From Lachnospiraceae bacterium C6A11 (GTDB taxonomy: Bacteria; Bacillota; Clostridia; Lachnospirales; Lachnospiraceae): a stretch of 64,000 nucleotides of DNA. This document shows, in pieces, positions 1 through 7,712 of the stretch (position 1 is its first letter; the number at the start of each line of letters is the position of its first letter). The translations under genes were made by a program, and so were the position numbers. The notes under the pieces were generated by a model. It was given only the letters and a program-made list of their open reading frames with translations, did no database searches and was not told the origin of the DNA. The stretch spans positions 163,068 to 227,067 of the forward strand of contig JNKY01000016.1 of the NCBI GenBank assembly GCA_000702245.1, given 5' to 3'.

Positions 1-834
1 AGGATCAAGCCGGGTAAATATGACTCGATAACCGGCTACGATGATCTGGACAAGGTTATTGATATAGATCAGTCGCCGATAGGGCGCACACCAAGGTCGA
101 ACCCTGCGACGTATACAGGCGTATTTGACCTTATAAGAGATCTTTTTGCGGGCACAAAGGACGCGAAGGCTCTCGGATACAGCAAGGGACGTTTTTCTTT
201 CAACGTGTCGGGCGGACGATGCGAAGCCTGCAAGGGCGACGGTATTATAAAGATAGAGATGCATTTCCTGCCGGATATCTACGTTCCGTGCGAGGTCTGC
301 GGCGGAAAGAGATATAACAGGGAAACGCTTGAGGTAAGATATAAGGGCAAGAGTATTTACGAGGTTCTCGATATGACGGTGGACGAGGCCTGTGATTTCT
401 TCGAGAATGTGCCGTCGGTAAGTCGTAAGATTTCGACACTTCGTGACGTCGGACTCGGCTATATCAAGCTGGGACAGCCGTCCACGACACTTTCCGGAGG
501 CGAAGCGCAGCGTATCAAGCTTGCAACCGAGCTTTCGAGAAGGAGCACCGGAAATACGATCTACATACTCGACGAACCTACTACAGGACTGCATTTTGAC
601 GATGTCAGAAAGCTCCTCGAGATACTTGAGAAGCTTACAGAAAGTGGAAATACAGTCGTTGTAATTGAACATAATATGGACGTCATCAAGGTTGCGGATT
701 ATATAATCGATCTCGGACCTGAGGGTGGCAGTGGCGGCGGAACCGTGGTTGCTACGGGTACGCCTGAGCAGATAGCTAAATGTAAAGCTTCCTATACGGG
801 GCAGTACCTGAAGAAGTATCTGAGGAGTAAATAA
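1..834 (+). CDS. uvrA: UvrABC excinuclease subunit A, C-terminal part (5' truncated by window edge)
   Basis: This is the damage-recognition ATPase of nucleotide excision repair, which works with UvrB and UvrC in the cytoplasm. The reading frame is open from base 1, so the gene starts upstream; 277 residues are visible against about 940 for the family. Visible are the C-terminal zinc module (CEACKGDG then CEVCGGKRY, about residues 74-100 of the visible part), the second ABC signature [12 protein letters not shown], the Walker B stretch [11 protein letters not shown] and the conserved tail [11 protein letters not shown]. No frameshift is seen. The next gene starts 1 bp after the stop. Confidence 0.97.
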   Translation, partial: RIKPGKYDSITGYDDLDKVIDIDQSPIGRTPRSNPATYTGVFDLIRDLFAGTKDAKALGYSKGRFSFNVSGGRCEACKGDGIIKIEMHFLPDIYVPCEVCGGKRYNRETLEVRYKGKSIYEVLDMTVDEACDFFENVPSVSRKISTLRDVGLGYIKLGQPSTTLSGGEAQRIKLATELSRRSTGNTIYILDEPTTGLHFDDVRKLLEILEKLTESGNTVVVIEHNMDVIKVADYIIDLGPEGGSGGGTVVATGTPEQIAKCKASYTGQYLKKYLRSK

Positions 835-835
835 T

Positions 836-2119
836 ATGTTTTGTATCATCTGCGGAGCGGAGATATCAGAAAGTGAAAAGAATTGTCCGAAGTGCGGTGC
901 ACATGTTCCGGTTTTATTGGCCGATCCTGAAGGACAGACGGCCGAGCTGGCAGTTGTGCCGGATGGAAAGAATGAACTGGCAGTAAGAGATGAAAAAAGT
1001 ACTGAGCTGGCGCTATATGAGCCTCCGAAGAAGAATAGGAAGAAGCTTTTGATTACGATCATCGCACTGGCAGTTCTTATCGCGGGAGGAATAACCGCGG
1101 CAGTTCTTCTGAAAAAAAGTAAGGACAGTGATCTGAAGAACAGCGTCTGGAGTGAGACGCCGAAGGGTAAGCATATCTCTGCAGACGCGCTTCCTTATGC
1201 ACCGCAGCTTTATGATGTTCTGTCAAAACTTTATTCAATACAAAGCGGAGACGGTGATGGCGACGCCGGAAACTATGATTCAAGGAAGGCGGCGGATGGT
1301 GATACTGATATTCTTTATAATATATTGAAAACGAACAGTATCGCTTATTTTTCAATCTATCCCGTAGATGAACCAAGGTTTAATGACACGAGGAACGGAG
1401 CTGCCATGGATCCTTGGGGCAAGGCAGCAACTTTGGGCAACTATAATGAATACTATAAGGAATCCGTGATATGGATCGCTCAGAACATATTCAATGTGAG
1501 CGATGAGGACCTTGGTAAGCTTACCGAGAATGCCAACAGCACCACCGGTGCGGCCATAGGGTATTATCTGGATAAAGGGAAATACTATTTCTACGGCGGA
1601 AGCGCCCTTTCAAAGACTAAGCAGTTCTATGAGATATCGATCGGCGACGTGACATATGACGGTAGATACTATTATATCAACTACTATGTTGACCTTGGCG
1701 CGATTGATGAGAACGGCCAACGCGTACAGTCATCAACCGGACTCAAAGGATATGTTGTGGCAGAACTTAAGGATGTGGACGGCGAGAAGTTCTGGTCGGT
1801 TTACTATCACAGCCATAATATCCCGAAAAAGCTTGAAACCTCGGAATATACAGAGTTCAAGGATATTATCGGAAGCGCATGCGCAAAATACACAAAGGAT
1901 ACCGGAGCTGCAGAAAAGAAGAAGACTTCATATACTGTCACGGAAGCCTGGAGCTATGAAGATGGCACAAGCTGGACGGTTCAGGTATTTGAATCAGATG
2001 GCGGAGACCTTGATCAGAGCAAGGCGGCTGCATATTACAGCGTCAGAAATGATTGCGCGGTTTATGACATCTGGGATATGTCGGATGATCCGAAGAGCTT
2101 ACCGGTATTTACAAAATAA
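836..2119 (+). CDS. Zinc-ribbon, single-pass membrane protein of unknown function
   Basis: A 427-residue protein. It begins with a zinc-ribbon (CIICG at residues 3-7 and CPKCG about 15 residues later), followed by a linker with three similar ELAV/ELAL steps, a lysine-rich stop and one membrane helix at about residues 70-92 (LLITIIALAVLIAGGI). The remaining ~330 residues are polar, rich in Tyr, Asp and Gly, and probably lie outside the cell. This zinc-ribbon/TM/ectodomain layout is common in Clostridia, but I do not recognise the ectodomain. The start is 1 bp after uvrA, so it may be co-transcribed; the downstream kinase follows after 24 bp. Confidence 0.8.
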   Translation: MFCIICGAEISESEKNCPKCGAHVPVLLADPEGQTAELAVVPDGKNELAVRDEKSTELALYEPPKKNRKKLLITIIALAVLIAGGITAAVLLKKSKDSDLKNSVWSETPKGKHISADALPYAPQLYDVLSKLYSIQSGDGDGDAGNYDSRKAADGDTDILYNILKTNSIAYFSIYPVDEPRFNDTRNGAAMDPWGKAATLGNYNEYYKESVIWIAQNIFNVSDEDLGKLTENANSTTGAAIGYYLDKGKYYFYGGSALSKTKQFYEISIGDVTYDGRYYYINYYVDLGAIDENGQRVQSSTGLKGYVVAELKDVDGEKFWSVYYHSHNIPKKLETSEYTEFKDIIGSACAKYTKDTGAAEKKKTSYTVTEAWSYEDGTSWTVQVFESDGGDLDQSKAAAYYSVRNDCAVYDIWDMSDDPKSLPVFTK

Positions 2120-2143
2120 TCAGACACAGAGAGGAAAGGTCGT

Positions 2144-3106
2144 ATGATATATACGGTTACCTTCAATCCGTCCCTTGACTATATAGTCACGGTGGATGGT
2201 TTTAAGAGCGGAGCAACTAACAGAACATCGTCGGAGCTTATGCTTCCGGGCGGCAAGGGACTCAACGTTTCGACGGTTCTTTCAAACCTCGGAGTAGAGT
2301 GTGCAGCTATATATTTCAGTGCCGGCTTTGTTGGAAGAGAGATAACAAGACTGATCGAAGAGAGCGGGATCACTGCGGAGCTTATTGATATTCCGGAGGG
2401 CTGCTCAAGGATAAATATGAAGCTGAGGTCGGTTGAAGCAGACGTGACTGCTGTATCGAAAGAGGCTGATTCAACCGCGAAACAAAAAATAATAGAAACC
2501 GAGGTAAACGGTATGGGGCCGGATATCCCGGAGGAAAAGGTTGAGGAGCTTTTTAAAAGGCTTGATAAACTTGCCGGTGGTGATACGCTGGTGCTTGCGG
2601 GAAGCATCCCGAAGAGCATGCCGGATACTATTTACAGCGATATCATGCAGAGGCTTGAAGGCAGAGGGATAAGGATAGTTGTTGATGCAACAGGCGACCT
2701 GTTGATGAATGTGCTGAGGTATAAGCCGTTCCTTGTTAAGCCAAACAATCATGAGCTTGGCGCGATATTCGGTGCAACGCTTAATACGAGAGAAAGTGTA
2801 GTTCCTTATGCGAAGAAGCTTCGTGAACTCGGGGCACAGAATGTTGTCGTTTCTATGGCTGCTGAAGGCGCAGTCCTTGCAGCGGCAGACGGCTCGGTGA
2901 TACTTAGAGAAGCTCCGGAAGGAAAGCTGGTAAATGCGGTAGGAGCAGGCGATTCGATGGTTGCCGGCTTCATCACGGGAATCACAGAAAAGCCGGACGA
3001 CTATGACCATGCATTTAAGATGGGACTTGCAGCCGGATCGGCAAGTGCTTTTTCTGAGAAGCTTGCTACGAAGGAAGAAGTAAAGGCAGTTTTCGAGACT
3101 ATTTAG
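2144..3106 (+). CDS. fruK: PfkB-family hexose-phosphate kinase, 1-phosphofructokinase/tagatose-6-phosphate kinase type
   Basis: A 320-residue ribokinase/PfkB-fold kinase expected to phosphorylate fructose-1-P (or tagatose-6-P) to the 1,6-bisphosphate in the cytoplasm. It has the N-terminal TFNPSLDYIVTV stretch typical of FruK/LacC, the substrate motif GGKGLNVS at about residues 43-50 and the catalytic GAGDS at residues 267-271 (Asp270 as the base). The ribosome site GAGAGGAAAGG precedes the ATG. A DeoR regulator and a class II aldolase follow, which would complete conversion to triose phosphates. No PTS permease is visible, so FruK versus LacC cannot be settled from this window. Confidence 0.85.
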   Translation: MIYTVTFNPSLDYIVTVDGFKSGATNRTSSELMLPGGKGLNVSTVLSNLGVECAAIYFSAGFVGREITRLIEESGITAELIDIPEGCSRINMKLRSVEADVTAVSKEADSTAKQKIIETEVNGMGPDIPEEKVEELFKRLDKLAGGDTLVLAGSIPKSMPDTIYSDIMQRLEGRGIRIVVDATGDLLMNVLRYKPFLVKPNNHELGAIFGATLNTRESVVPYAKKLRELGAQNVVVSMAAEGAVLAAADGSVILREAPEGKLVNAVGAGDSMVAGFITGITEKPDDYDHAFKMGLAAGSASAFSEKLATKEEVKAVFETI

Positions 3107-3193
3107 TTTCAGCGGATATGACGAAGATTAGCTTTTTGGGTCAGTGATGTTTTGGGTGCAGTTAGTGTTTTTTAGAAAACATGGGGGGAGAAC

Positions 3194-3943
3194 ATGTTAT
3201 CGGAGAAGAGACAGGAAGATATTCTGAAATATGTTGATAAGAAGAAGAGTGTTACTGTCCAGGAACTGCGCGAGGTATTCAATGCCTCAGAGTCGACGAT
3301 AAGAAGAGATATAACCTATCTGGACAAGGAAGGAAAGCTTGTTAAGGTATTTGGCGGGGCGCTTTCTCTGGACAGCGCATTTTCTACGAGTGATATTGCG
3401 AGAGAACAGAGAGAAGAGGTCAACCGTGAAGAAAAGGTCAGGATAGCGAAGATCGCGGCACAGCTTATAGAACCGGGCGATTATGTATTTATCGATACCG
3501 GTACGACGACCGGCTTTATGATCGACTTTATCCGCGAGAAGGAAGCAACCTACATAACAAATGCGGTCTACCATGCGAAGAGGCTTGTTGCGAAGGGGCT
3601 GCATGTTATCCTGCTGGGCGGTGAGCTGAAGGAGGAGACGGACGCAGTTGTGGGAGCTGATACAGTGCTTCATCTGCAGAAATATCATTTCTCAAAGGCC
3701 TTTTTCGGAACGAACGGAGTCAGCCTGCAGGCGTATTTTACAACAGATGATATACGTGAGGCGTTGATCAAACGTATAGCGGCAGATAATACAGTTCCGG
3801 GCAGACGATACATACTTGCGGACCATGAAAAGTTCGGGCTCACAAGCTCGGTAACCTTTACGGAATTTGTCGGAACGGTGGTTCTTACGGATAAGCAGCC
3901 GGACAGATCCTTCATGAATAAGATGGAGATCAGGGTGGTGTGA
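3194..3943 (+). CDS. DeoR-family transcriptional regulator (FruR-like)
   Basis: A 249-residue regulator. The N-terminal winged helix (about residues 6-57) carries the DeoR signature with SESTIRRDI in the recognition helix. The C-terminal domain is the sugar-phosphate-sensing ISOCOT fold, including FIDTGTTTGF and the loop LLGGELKEET. The start follows GGGGGGAGAAC. Its position between a PfkB kinase and a class II aldolase suggests control of this sugar-phosphate block, with a phosphorylated sugar as effector. The kinase-first gene order differs from the common fruR-fruK-fruA order. Confidence 0.88.
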   Translation: MLSEKRQEDILKYVDKKKSVTVQELREVFNASESTIRRDITYLDKEGKLVKVFGGALSLDSAFSTSDIAREQREEVNREEKVRIAKIAAQLIEPGDYVFIDTGTTTGFMIDFIREKEATYITNAVYHAKRLVAKGLHVILLGGELKEETDAVVGADTVLHLQKYHFSKAFFGTNGVSLQAYFTTDDIREALIKRIAADNTVPGRRYILADHEKFGLTSSVTFTEFVGTVVLTDKQPDRSFMNKMEIRVV

Positions 3944-4022
3944 TGTACAGACTCCGGATGATTTCAGAAGAAGACTCGGAAGAATCCCGGACGAGTCTCC
4001 AAAGAAGTTTTTCAATAAAAAC

Positions 4023-4051
4023 TTGTTTAAATCAAAACCATGTTATATAAT
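4023..4051 (+). promoter_or_regulatory. Predicted sigma-A promoter for fba
   Basis: TTGTTT at 4023-4028, a 17-bp spacer and a perfect TATAAT at 4046-4051. The aldolase start lies about 105 bp beyond the predicted transcription start, leaving a long leader that contains a hairpin. Confidence 0.75.
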
Positions 4052-4107
4052 GTTGTCGGTTTGATAACACAAACTTCAGATAAGTGAGGTTTTTGTTAGT
4101 ATATATA

Positions 4108-4125
4108 GAGTTCTGAAGAGAACTC
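4108..4125 (+). promoter_or_regulatory. Leader hairpin in the fba 5' UTR
   Basis: A perfect 7-bp stem GAGTTCT/AGAACTC closes a GAAG tetraloop. AT-rich flanks (ATATATA before, ATATAT after) could extend it. It sits 20 nt before the GGAGGT ribosome site at 4146-4151 and has no T-run, so it may be an mRNA-stability or translational element rather than a terminator. Confidence 0.5.
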
Positions 4126-4160
4126 ACAACCATATATATTTTTTACGGAGGTAAATACAA

Positions 4161-5024
4161 ATGTTAGTTTCAGCAGAGAAGATGCTTAAAGACGCAGTTG
4201 CAGGTGGTTATGCAGTTGCACAGTTCAACATCAATAACCTTGAGTGGACAAAGGAGATCCTTCTTGAGTGTGAAGAGCTTAAGAGCCCTGTAATCCTTGG
4301 TGTTTCTATGGGTGCTGCAAAGTACATGACAGGTTACAAGACAGTTGTTGCTATGGTAAGCGCTATGGTTGAGTCACTTGGAATCACAGTTCCTGTAGCA
4401 CTTCACCTTGATCACGGTAACTATGAAGGAGCTAAGGCTTGTATCGAGGCTGGTTTCTCTTCAATCATGTTCGATGGTTCATCACTTCCTCTTGAGGAGA
4501 ACATCGAGAAGACAAAAGAGCTCATCGCTATCTGCAAGGAGAAGGGTATCTCTCTTGAGGCAGAGGTTGGTGGAATCGGCGGCGAGGAAGACGGCGTTGT
4601 TTCTACAGGTGAGTGTGCAGATCCTGCAGAGTGCAAGCAGATCAATGATCTTGGTGTAACAATGCTTGCTTGTGGTATCGGAAATATCCATGGTAAGTAC
4701 CCTGCAAACTGGGCTGGTCTTCAGTTCCAGGTACTTGAGTCAATCAAGGCAGTTACAGGTGATACACCACTCGTTCTTCACGGTGGTTCAGGAATCCCTG
4801 ATGAGCAGATCCAGAAGGCAATCTCTATGGGCGTTGCTAAGGTAAACGTAAATACAGAGCTTCAGCTTGTATTCGCAGATGCTACAAGAAAGTACATCGA
4901 GGCTGGTAAGGATCTCGAGGGTAAGGGTTATGACCCACGTAAGCTTCTTGCTCCTGGTGCAGCTGCAATCAGAGCAGAGGTTAAGGATCGTGTTGCTGTA
5001 TTTGGTTCAGCTAACAAGGCGTGA
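4161..5024 (+). CDS. fba: Class II fructose-1,6-bisphosphate aldolase
   Basis: A zinc-dependent aldolase that cleaves fructose-1,6-bisphosphate (or tagatose bisphosphate) to dihydroxyacetone-P and glyceraldehyde-3-P. The 287-residue length fits the class IIB family. Metal and substrate motifs are LHLDHG around residues 81-86, LEAEVGGIGG mid-protein, NIHGKYP near residue 177 and LHGGSGIP near residue 207. Codon use is strongly biased (CTT, GGT, AAG), as expected for a highly expressed glycolytic gene. It has its own promoter and terminator, so it can be expressed apart from the upstream kinase and regulator. Confidence 0.96.
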   Translation: MLVSAEKMLKDAVAGGYAVAQFNINNLEWTKEILLECEELKSPVILGVSMGAAKYMTGYKTVVAMVSAMVESLGITVPVALHLDHGNYEGAKACIEAGFSSIMFDGSSLPLEENIEKTKELIAICKEKGISLEAEVGGIGGEEDGVVSTGECADPAECKQINDLGVTMLACGIGNIHGKYPANWAGLQFQVLESIKAVTGDTPLVLHGGSGIPDEQIQKAISMGVAKVNVNTELQLVFADATRKYIEAGKDLEGKGYDPRKLLAPGAAAIRAEVKDRVAVFGSANKA

Positions 5025-5056
5025 GCTGTTTCTAAATAACTGAAAAGTAATATAAT

Positions 5057-5093
5057 GAGCACCTTATGGGAGACTATAGGGTGCTCTTTTTTT
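5057..5093 (+). terminator. Rho-independent terminator after fba
   Basis: GAGCACC (5057-5063) pairs with GGTGCTC (5080-5086), the stem is extended by inner A-T and wobble pairs, and T7 follows. It isolates fba from the Jet-like operon. Confidence 0.9.
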
Positions 5094-5165
5094 GCCTGAA
5101 ATAGAATTGGTGGATTTTAAAAAATAAACTACAAGATTTTGTGTGTTTGTGGTATTATAAAATAG

Positions 5166-5218
5166 GTGTGGACTGTGGAATGCTATGCGTAAAAAAGGCA
5201 TATCATATAGTCGCACAC
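5166..5218 (+). promoter_or_regulatory. Structured leader ahead of the jetA-like gene
   Basis: GTGTG-GACT (5166-5174) can pair with AGTC-g-CACAC (5209-5218) with a single bulged G. An inner TATGC (5184-5188)/GCATA (5198-5202) stem closes over an A-rich loop. A possible -10 TATTAT lies at 5153-5158, but no good -35 is seen. There is no T-run, so this is not a simple terminator. Confidence 0.4.
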
Positions 5219-5256
5219 ATAAAGATATAACCGGAGCTTAAGGGGACAAAACGAAG

Positions 5257-6882
5257 ATGGCGGAGCAGCACGTTCTGATCAATGAAATAATAAATGACCA
5301 CACGGAGAGAATGCTTAATCTGAAGAAGTATTATCCATTCTTCGTCCTGTGCGACAACAGCTTTTCGCAGTATAAGGAAGGCCGCTACAAAAGCCTGGAT
5401 ATGGGCTATATAACACTTGCTGTTCTTCGCTTTTTTATAGACGAAAATAGCTTCAATGAAAGACCGGTCGAATACAGCGATTATGAAAAGTTCATGACAG
5501 AGCTGCTGAAGAGAGATTTTAAGATAGAGGAAGAGATAAGACCTACCGACGTCAACAGTCTCGACCCCGTGAAGGGGCTCGATACCGAGGCTGAGATAAA
5601 GGATCTCTGCGCGTACATCTTCTCGAAGATCACGAATGAAGGAAGAGCCTTCAGCTTTTCTTTCTTCGATCCGTCGGCGCAGAAGACCATGTCGGCGAGG
5701 GTGAGACTGATAGACAGCAGTATTTCCGACGGAAAGGTTATTTATAATATCACCGCCGATGGAATAGAGTTTTATCTCGACACCAAGGAGGTCCGGGACG
5801 AGAGCAGGATAAATACAGGCCAGCTCCTTCTTGAGAAGCTTATCAAGACCGAGAACTTCCGCGGTGGTATAGATGTTGTTAAGAGGATAAATAACGAGGT
5901 TGAACGCCTTAAAAAGCGCCGTGAAGAGGTCATCAAGCTCATGGCGTCAGATATCAAGGCGGGCTCGGAGGCCTGCGATGAATTCATGAACAGCACCATA
6001 AGGTGGTTCAAGGAGGAAAGAGAGTCCTTCGAGAAGAATAAGAATCTTGCGGACAAGGCAGTCATGAGACTGCGTTCCGAGGGTAAGGGCAACGAGAGCA
6101 GGCGCTTTACAGAGGTCAGCACTCTTATGACTGAGCTGAAGAAGGCCATAAGCAACCATAGTGAGCTGATTGAGAAGACGGCTGAGCTGTCGAAGCTTTC
6201 TGAGGAGATGATCAGCCGCGCGAAGCTGAGAAAGCTGAGACCTGTATTTGATTATGAGGATGTCCTCATGAGGATAGTCCGTTCCGGAAGGGCGGAGGAC
6301 ATGGGACTCATCATCAAGCCTTTCCTTATGCCGAAGAAGCATAAGAGCTTTTCACCGGATCTCGTGGATAATATGCTGAAGGCCGGAAATGATGACGCTC
6401 TTAAGGGTGAGAAGGTCGAACAGGCAGCGGCAGAGCTTTCCTTCAAATACGATGATGAGAAGCTTGATATCATGATTGCTCACAATTTTGGCATGCTCTT
6501 TACCGAGCTGCTGGAACGCCTGAGGAAGTGGGACAGACTGACACTGAAGGAGTTTCTCGCGATACTTGTGATCAAGTTTGGTGAGAAGATATATGAAAAC
6601 AGAGACCTCTTCGCATTTCTGGTTCACCTTGCGGAGAAGGAAAACTATGTTATGAAGGATATTTTCGAGAAGCAGCATACCGTCCTCGAGAAGATGGTGG
6701 TGGGCAGCTTCAGTGAGGAGCAGATAGAGAAATATAAGGACGTTGCATTTGATATAGAATACGACAGCGAGATGATCCTGATCGGAGAGGGAAACAGCCA
6801 CGCCGATACTGACAGTGCTAAATACATGGATTCCGACGAGGGCAGAGTCGTTACCAATATGACTTTTATACGCAGATCATAA
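5257..6882 (+). CDS. jetA: JetA-like (type III Wadjet / MukF-like kleisin) subunit
   Basis: A 541-residue cytoplasmic protein resembling the family renamed JetA (formerly DUF5716, from memory). That family is the kleisin-like partner of the large SMC-type ATPase in type III Wadjet plasmid-defence complexes. The N-terminal part (about 20-110) looks like a winged helix, the middle (about 200-330) is long charged helices with alternating Glu/Lys, and the C-terminal part is helical and ends acidic. I see no catalytic motif. It is the first gene of a block with a DUF6063-like protein and a 1478-residue ATPase, the A-B-C order of such systems. The start follows AAGGGGAC. The family call rests mainly on operon architecture and recalled similarity. 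Confidence 0.72.
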   Translation: MAEQHVLINEIINDHTERMLNLKKYYPFFVLCDNSFSQYKEGRYKSLDMGYITLAVLRFFIDENSFNERPVEYSDYEKFMTELLKRDFKIEEEIRPTDVNSLDPVKGLDTEAEIKDLCAYIFSKITNEGRAFSFSFFDPSAQKTMSARVRLIDSSISDGKVIYNITADGIEFYLDTKEVRDESRINTGQLLLEKLIKTENFRGGIDVVKRINNEVERLKKRREEVIKLMASDIKAGSEACDEFMNSTIRWFKEERESFEKNKNLADKAVMRLRSEGKGNESRRFTEVSTLMTELKKAISNHSELIEKTAELSKLSEEMISRAKLRKLRPVFDYEDVLMRIVRSGRAEDMGLIIKPFLMPKKHKSFSPDLVDNMLKAGNDDALKGEKVEQAAAELSFKYDDEKLDIMIAHNFGMLFTELLERLRKWDRLTLKEFLAILVIKFGEKIYENRDLFAFLVHLAEKENYVMKDIFEKQHTVLEKMVVGSFSEEQIEKYKDVAFDIEYDSEMILIGEGNSHADTDSAKYMDSDEGRVVTNMTFIRRS

Positions 6883-6892
6883 AAAACATAAA

Positions 6893-6938
6893 ACGTAAAA
6901 CACGATCTAAAAAATAGATTTATACGTAAGACACGATC
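6893..6938 (+). repeat. Two direct repeats with 31-bp period between jetA-like and jetB-like genes
   Basis: The 15-mer ACGTAAAACACGATC (6893-6907) recurs as ACGTAAGACACGATC (6924-6938) with one mismatch. A degenerate partial copy (TTATACGCAGATC) lies in the last codons of the upstream gene. The 113-bp gap is otherwise A-rich and holds the next gene's ribosome site. Confidence 0.65.
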
Positions 6939-6995
6939 GGTCAGAAAACATAGGTGAAAGAGTGATCTGGATAGATATAAACCGGAGATAAGAAA

Positions 6996-7712
6996 ATGGA
7001 CGAAAGAAACTTAGACAAGGCGCTGGAAATATACAGTGCGATGATAACAGGTAAAGAGGTATCTCTTCATAACAAGGAGACGAAGGATCTCTACGAGCTT
7101 TTCTACGGAAACTCGGAGGTCTACGACATAGTGACAAGGATGCTGAAGAAGCTTGGACTTGTGCTGTGTGAATACAATGATTCGATATTTATCACGGCCG
7201 GTGAGGGCAACAGGATATTTGGCTATACAAATGACGAGCTTAAGAAGATGCTTGGTCTCAGGCTGAATAAAGAACTTTATCTGATGTATTTCCTGATATA
7301 TACGGCGCTGCTTTACTTCTACAAGGATTCGGCATCATATCAGACGAAGGATTATATCAGGCTTGAGGATATGATAAATGAGGTTTCCGAGAGGCTGACA
7401 GTACTCGGGGGCGATGATGTATTTGACGTTGATGACGAGAATGCGGAGAGCTTCAAGGCTGTAAGGCTGCTCTGGGACGGGCTGCCGCTGATCCTTACGA
7501 CGGACAGTGAGAGAAATAAGGCAAGCCGCGGTTCGAGAACGGGCTATGTGAAGCTGTGCTTCAACTTCCTAGAGGAGGAGAAGCTTTTCGTAGAGAACGG
7601 CGACAGGTTCTATCCGACAGACCGCTTCAGGGCACTGGCGGAAAACTATTTTGAAGAATACAAGGGTAAGATATATACGCTTACGGGAGGCGCGGAAAAT
7701 GCCGGTAATTAA
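6996..7712 (+). CDS. jetB: JetB-like (DUF6063-like, MukE-like) subunit
   Basis: A 238-residue protein resembling the DUF6063 family (recalled), the MukE/KITE-like small subunit of type III Wadjet complexes. It is mostly helical and acidic, with a predicted winged-helix-like N-terminal half (LYELFYGNSEVYDIVTRMLK) and a buried hydrophobic helix LYLMYFLIYTALLYF at about residues 92-106. The latter looks like a packed core helix rather than a membrane span. It probably bridges the kleisin and the ATPase heads. Its last 14 bases overlap the start of the ATPase gene, a sign of translational coupling. No enzyme motif is seen. Confidence 0.7.
   Translation: MDERNLDKALEIYSAMITGKEVSLHNKETKDLYELFYGNSEVYDIVTRMLKKLGLVLCEYNDSIFITAGEGNRIFGYTNDELKKMLGLRLNKELYLMYFLIYTALLYFYKDSASYQTKDYIRLEDMINEVSERLTVLGGDDVFDVDDENAESFKAVRLLWDGLPLILTTDSERNKASRGSRTGYVKLCFNFLEEEKLFVENGDRFYPTDRFRALAENYFEEYKGKIYTLTGGAENAGN

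Noticed and set aside
2471..3010. 179-residue minus-strand open frame
   Set aside because: It is a shadow of the PfkB kinase gene, with no ribosome site and no family resemblance.
7651..7698. Upstream ATG for the JetC-like protein
   Set aside because: It adds a basic 16-residue shadow of the JetB-like frame; GGAGG is placed for ATG 7699.
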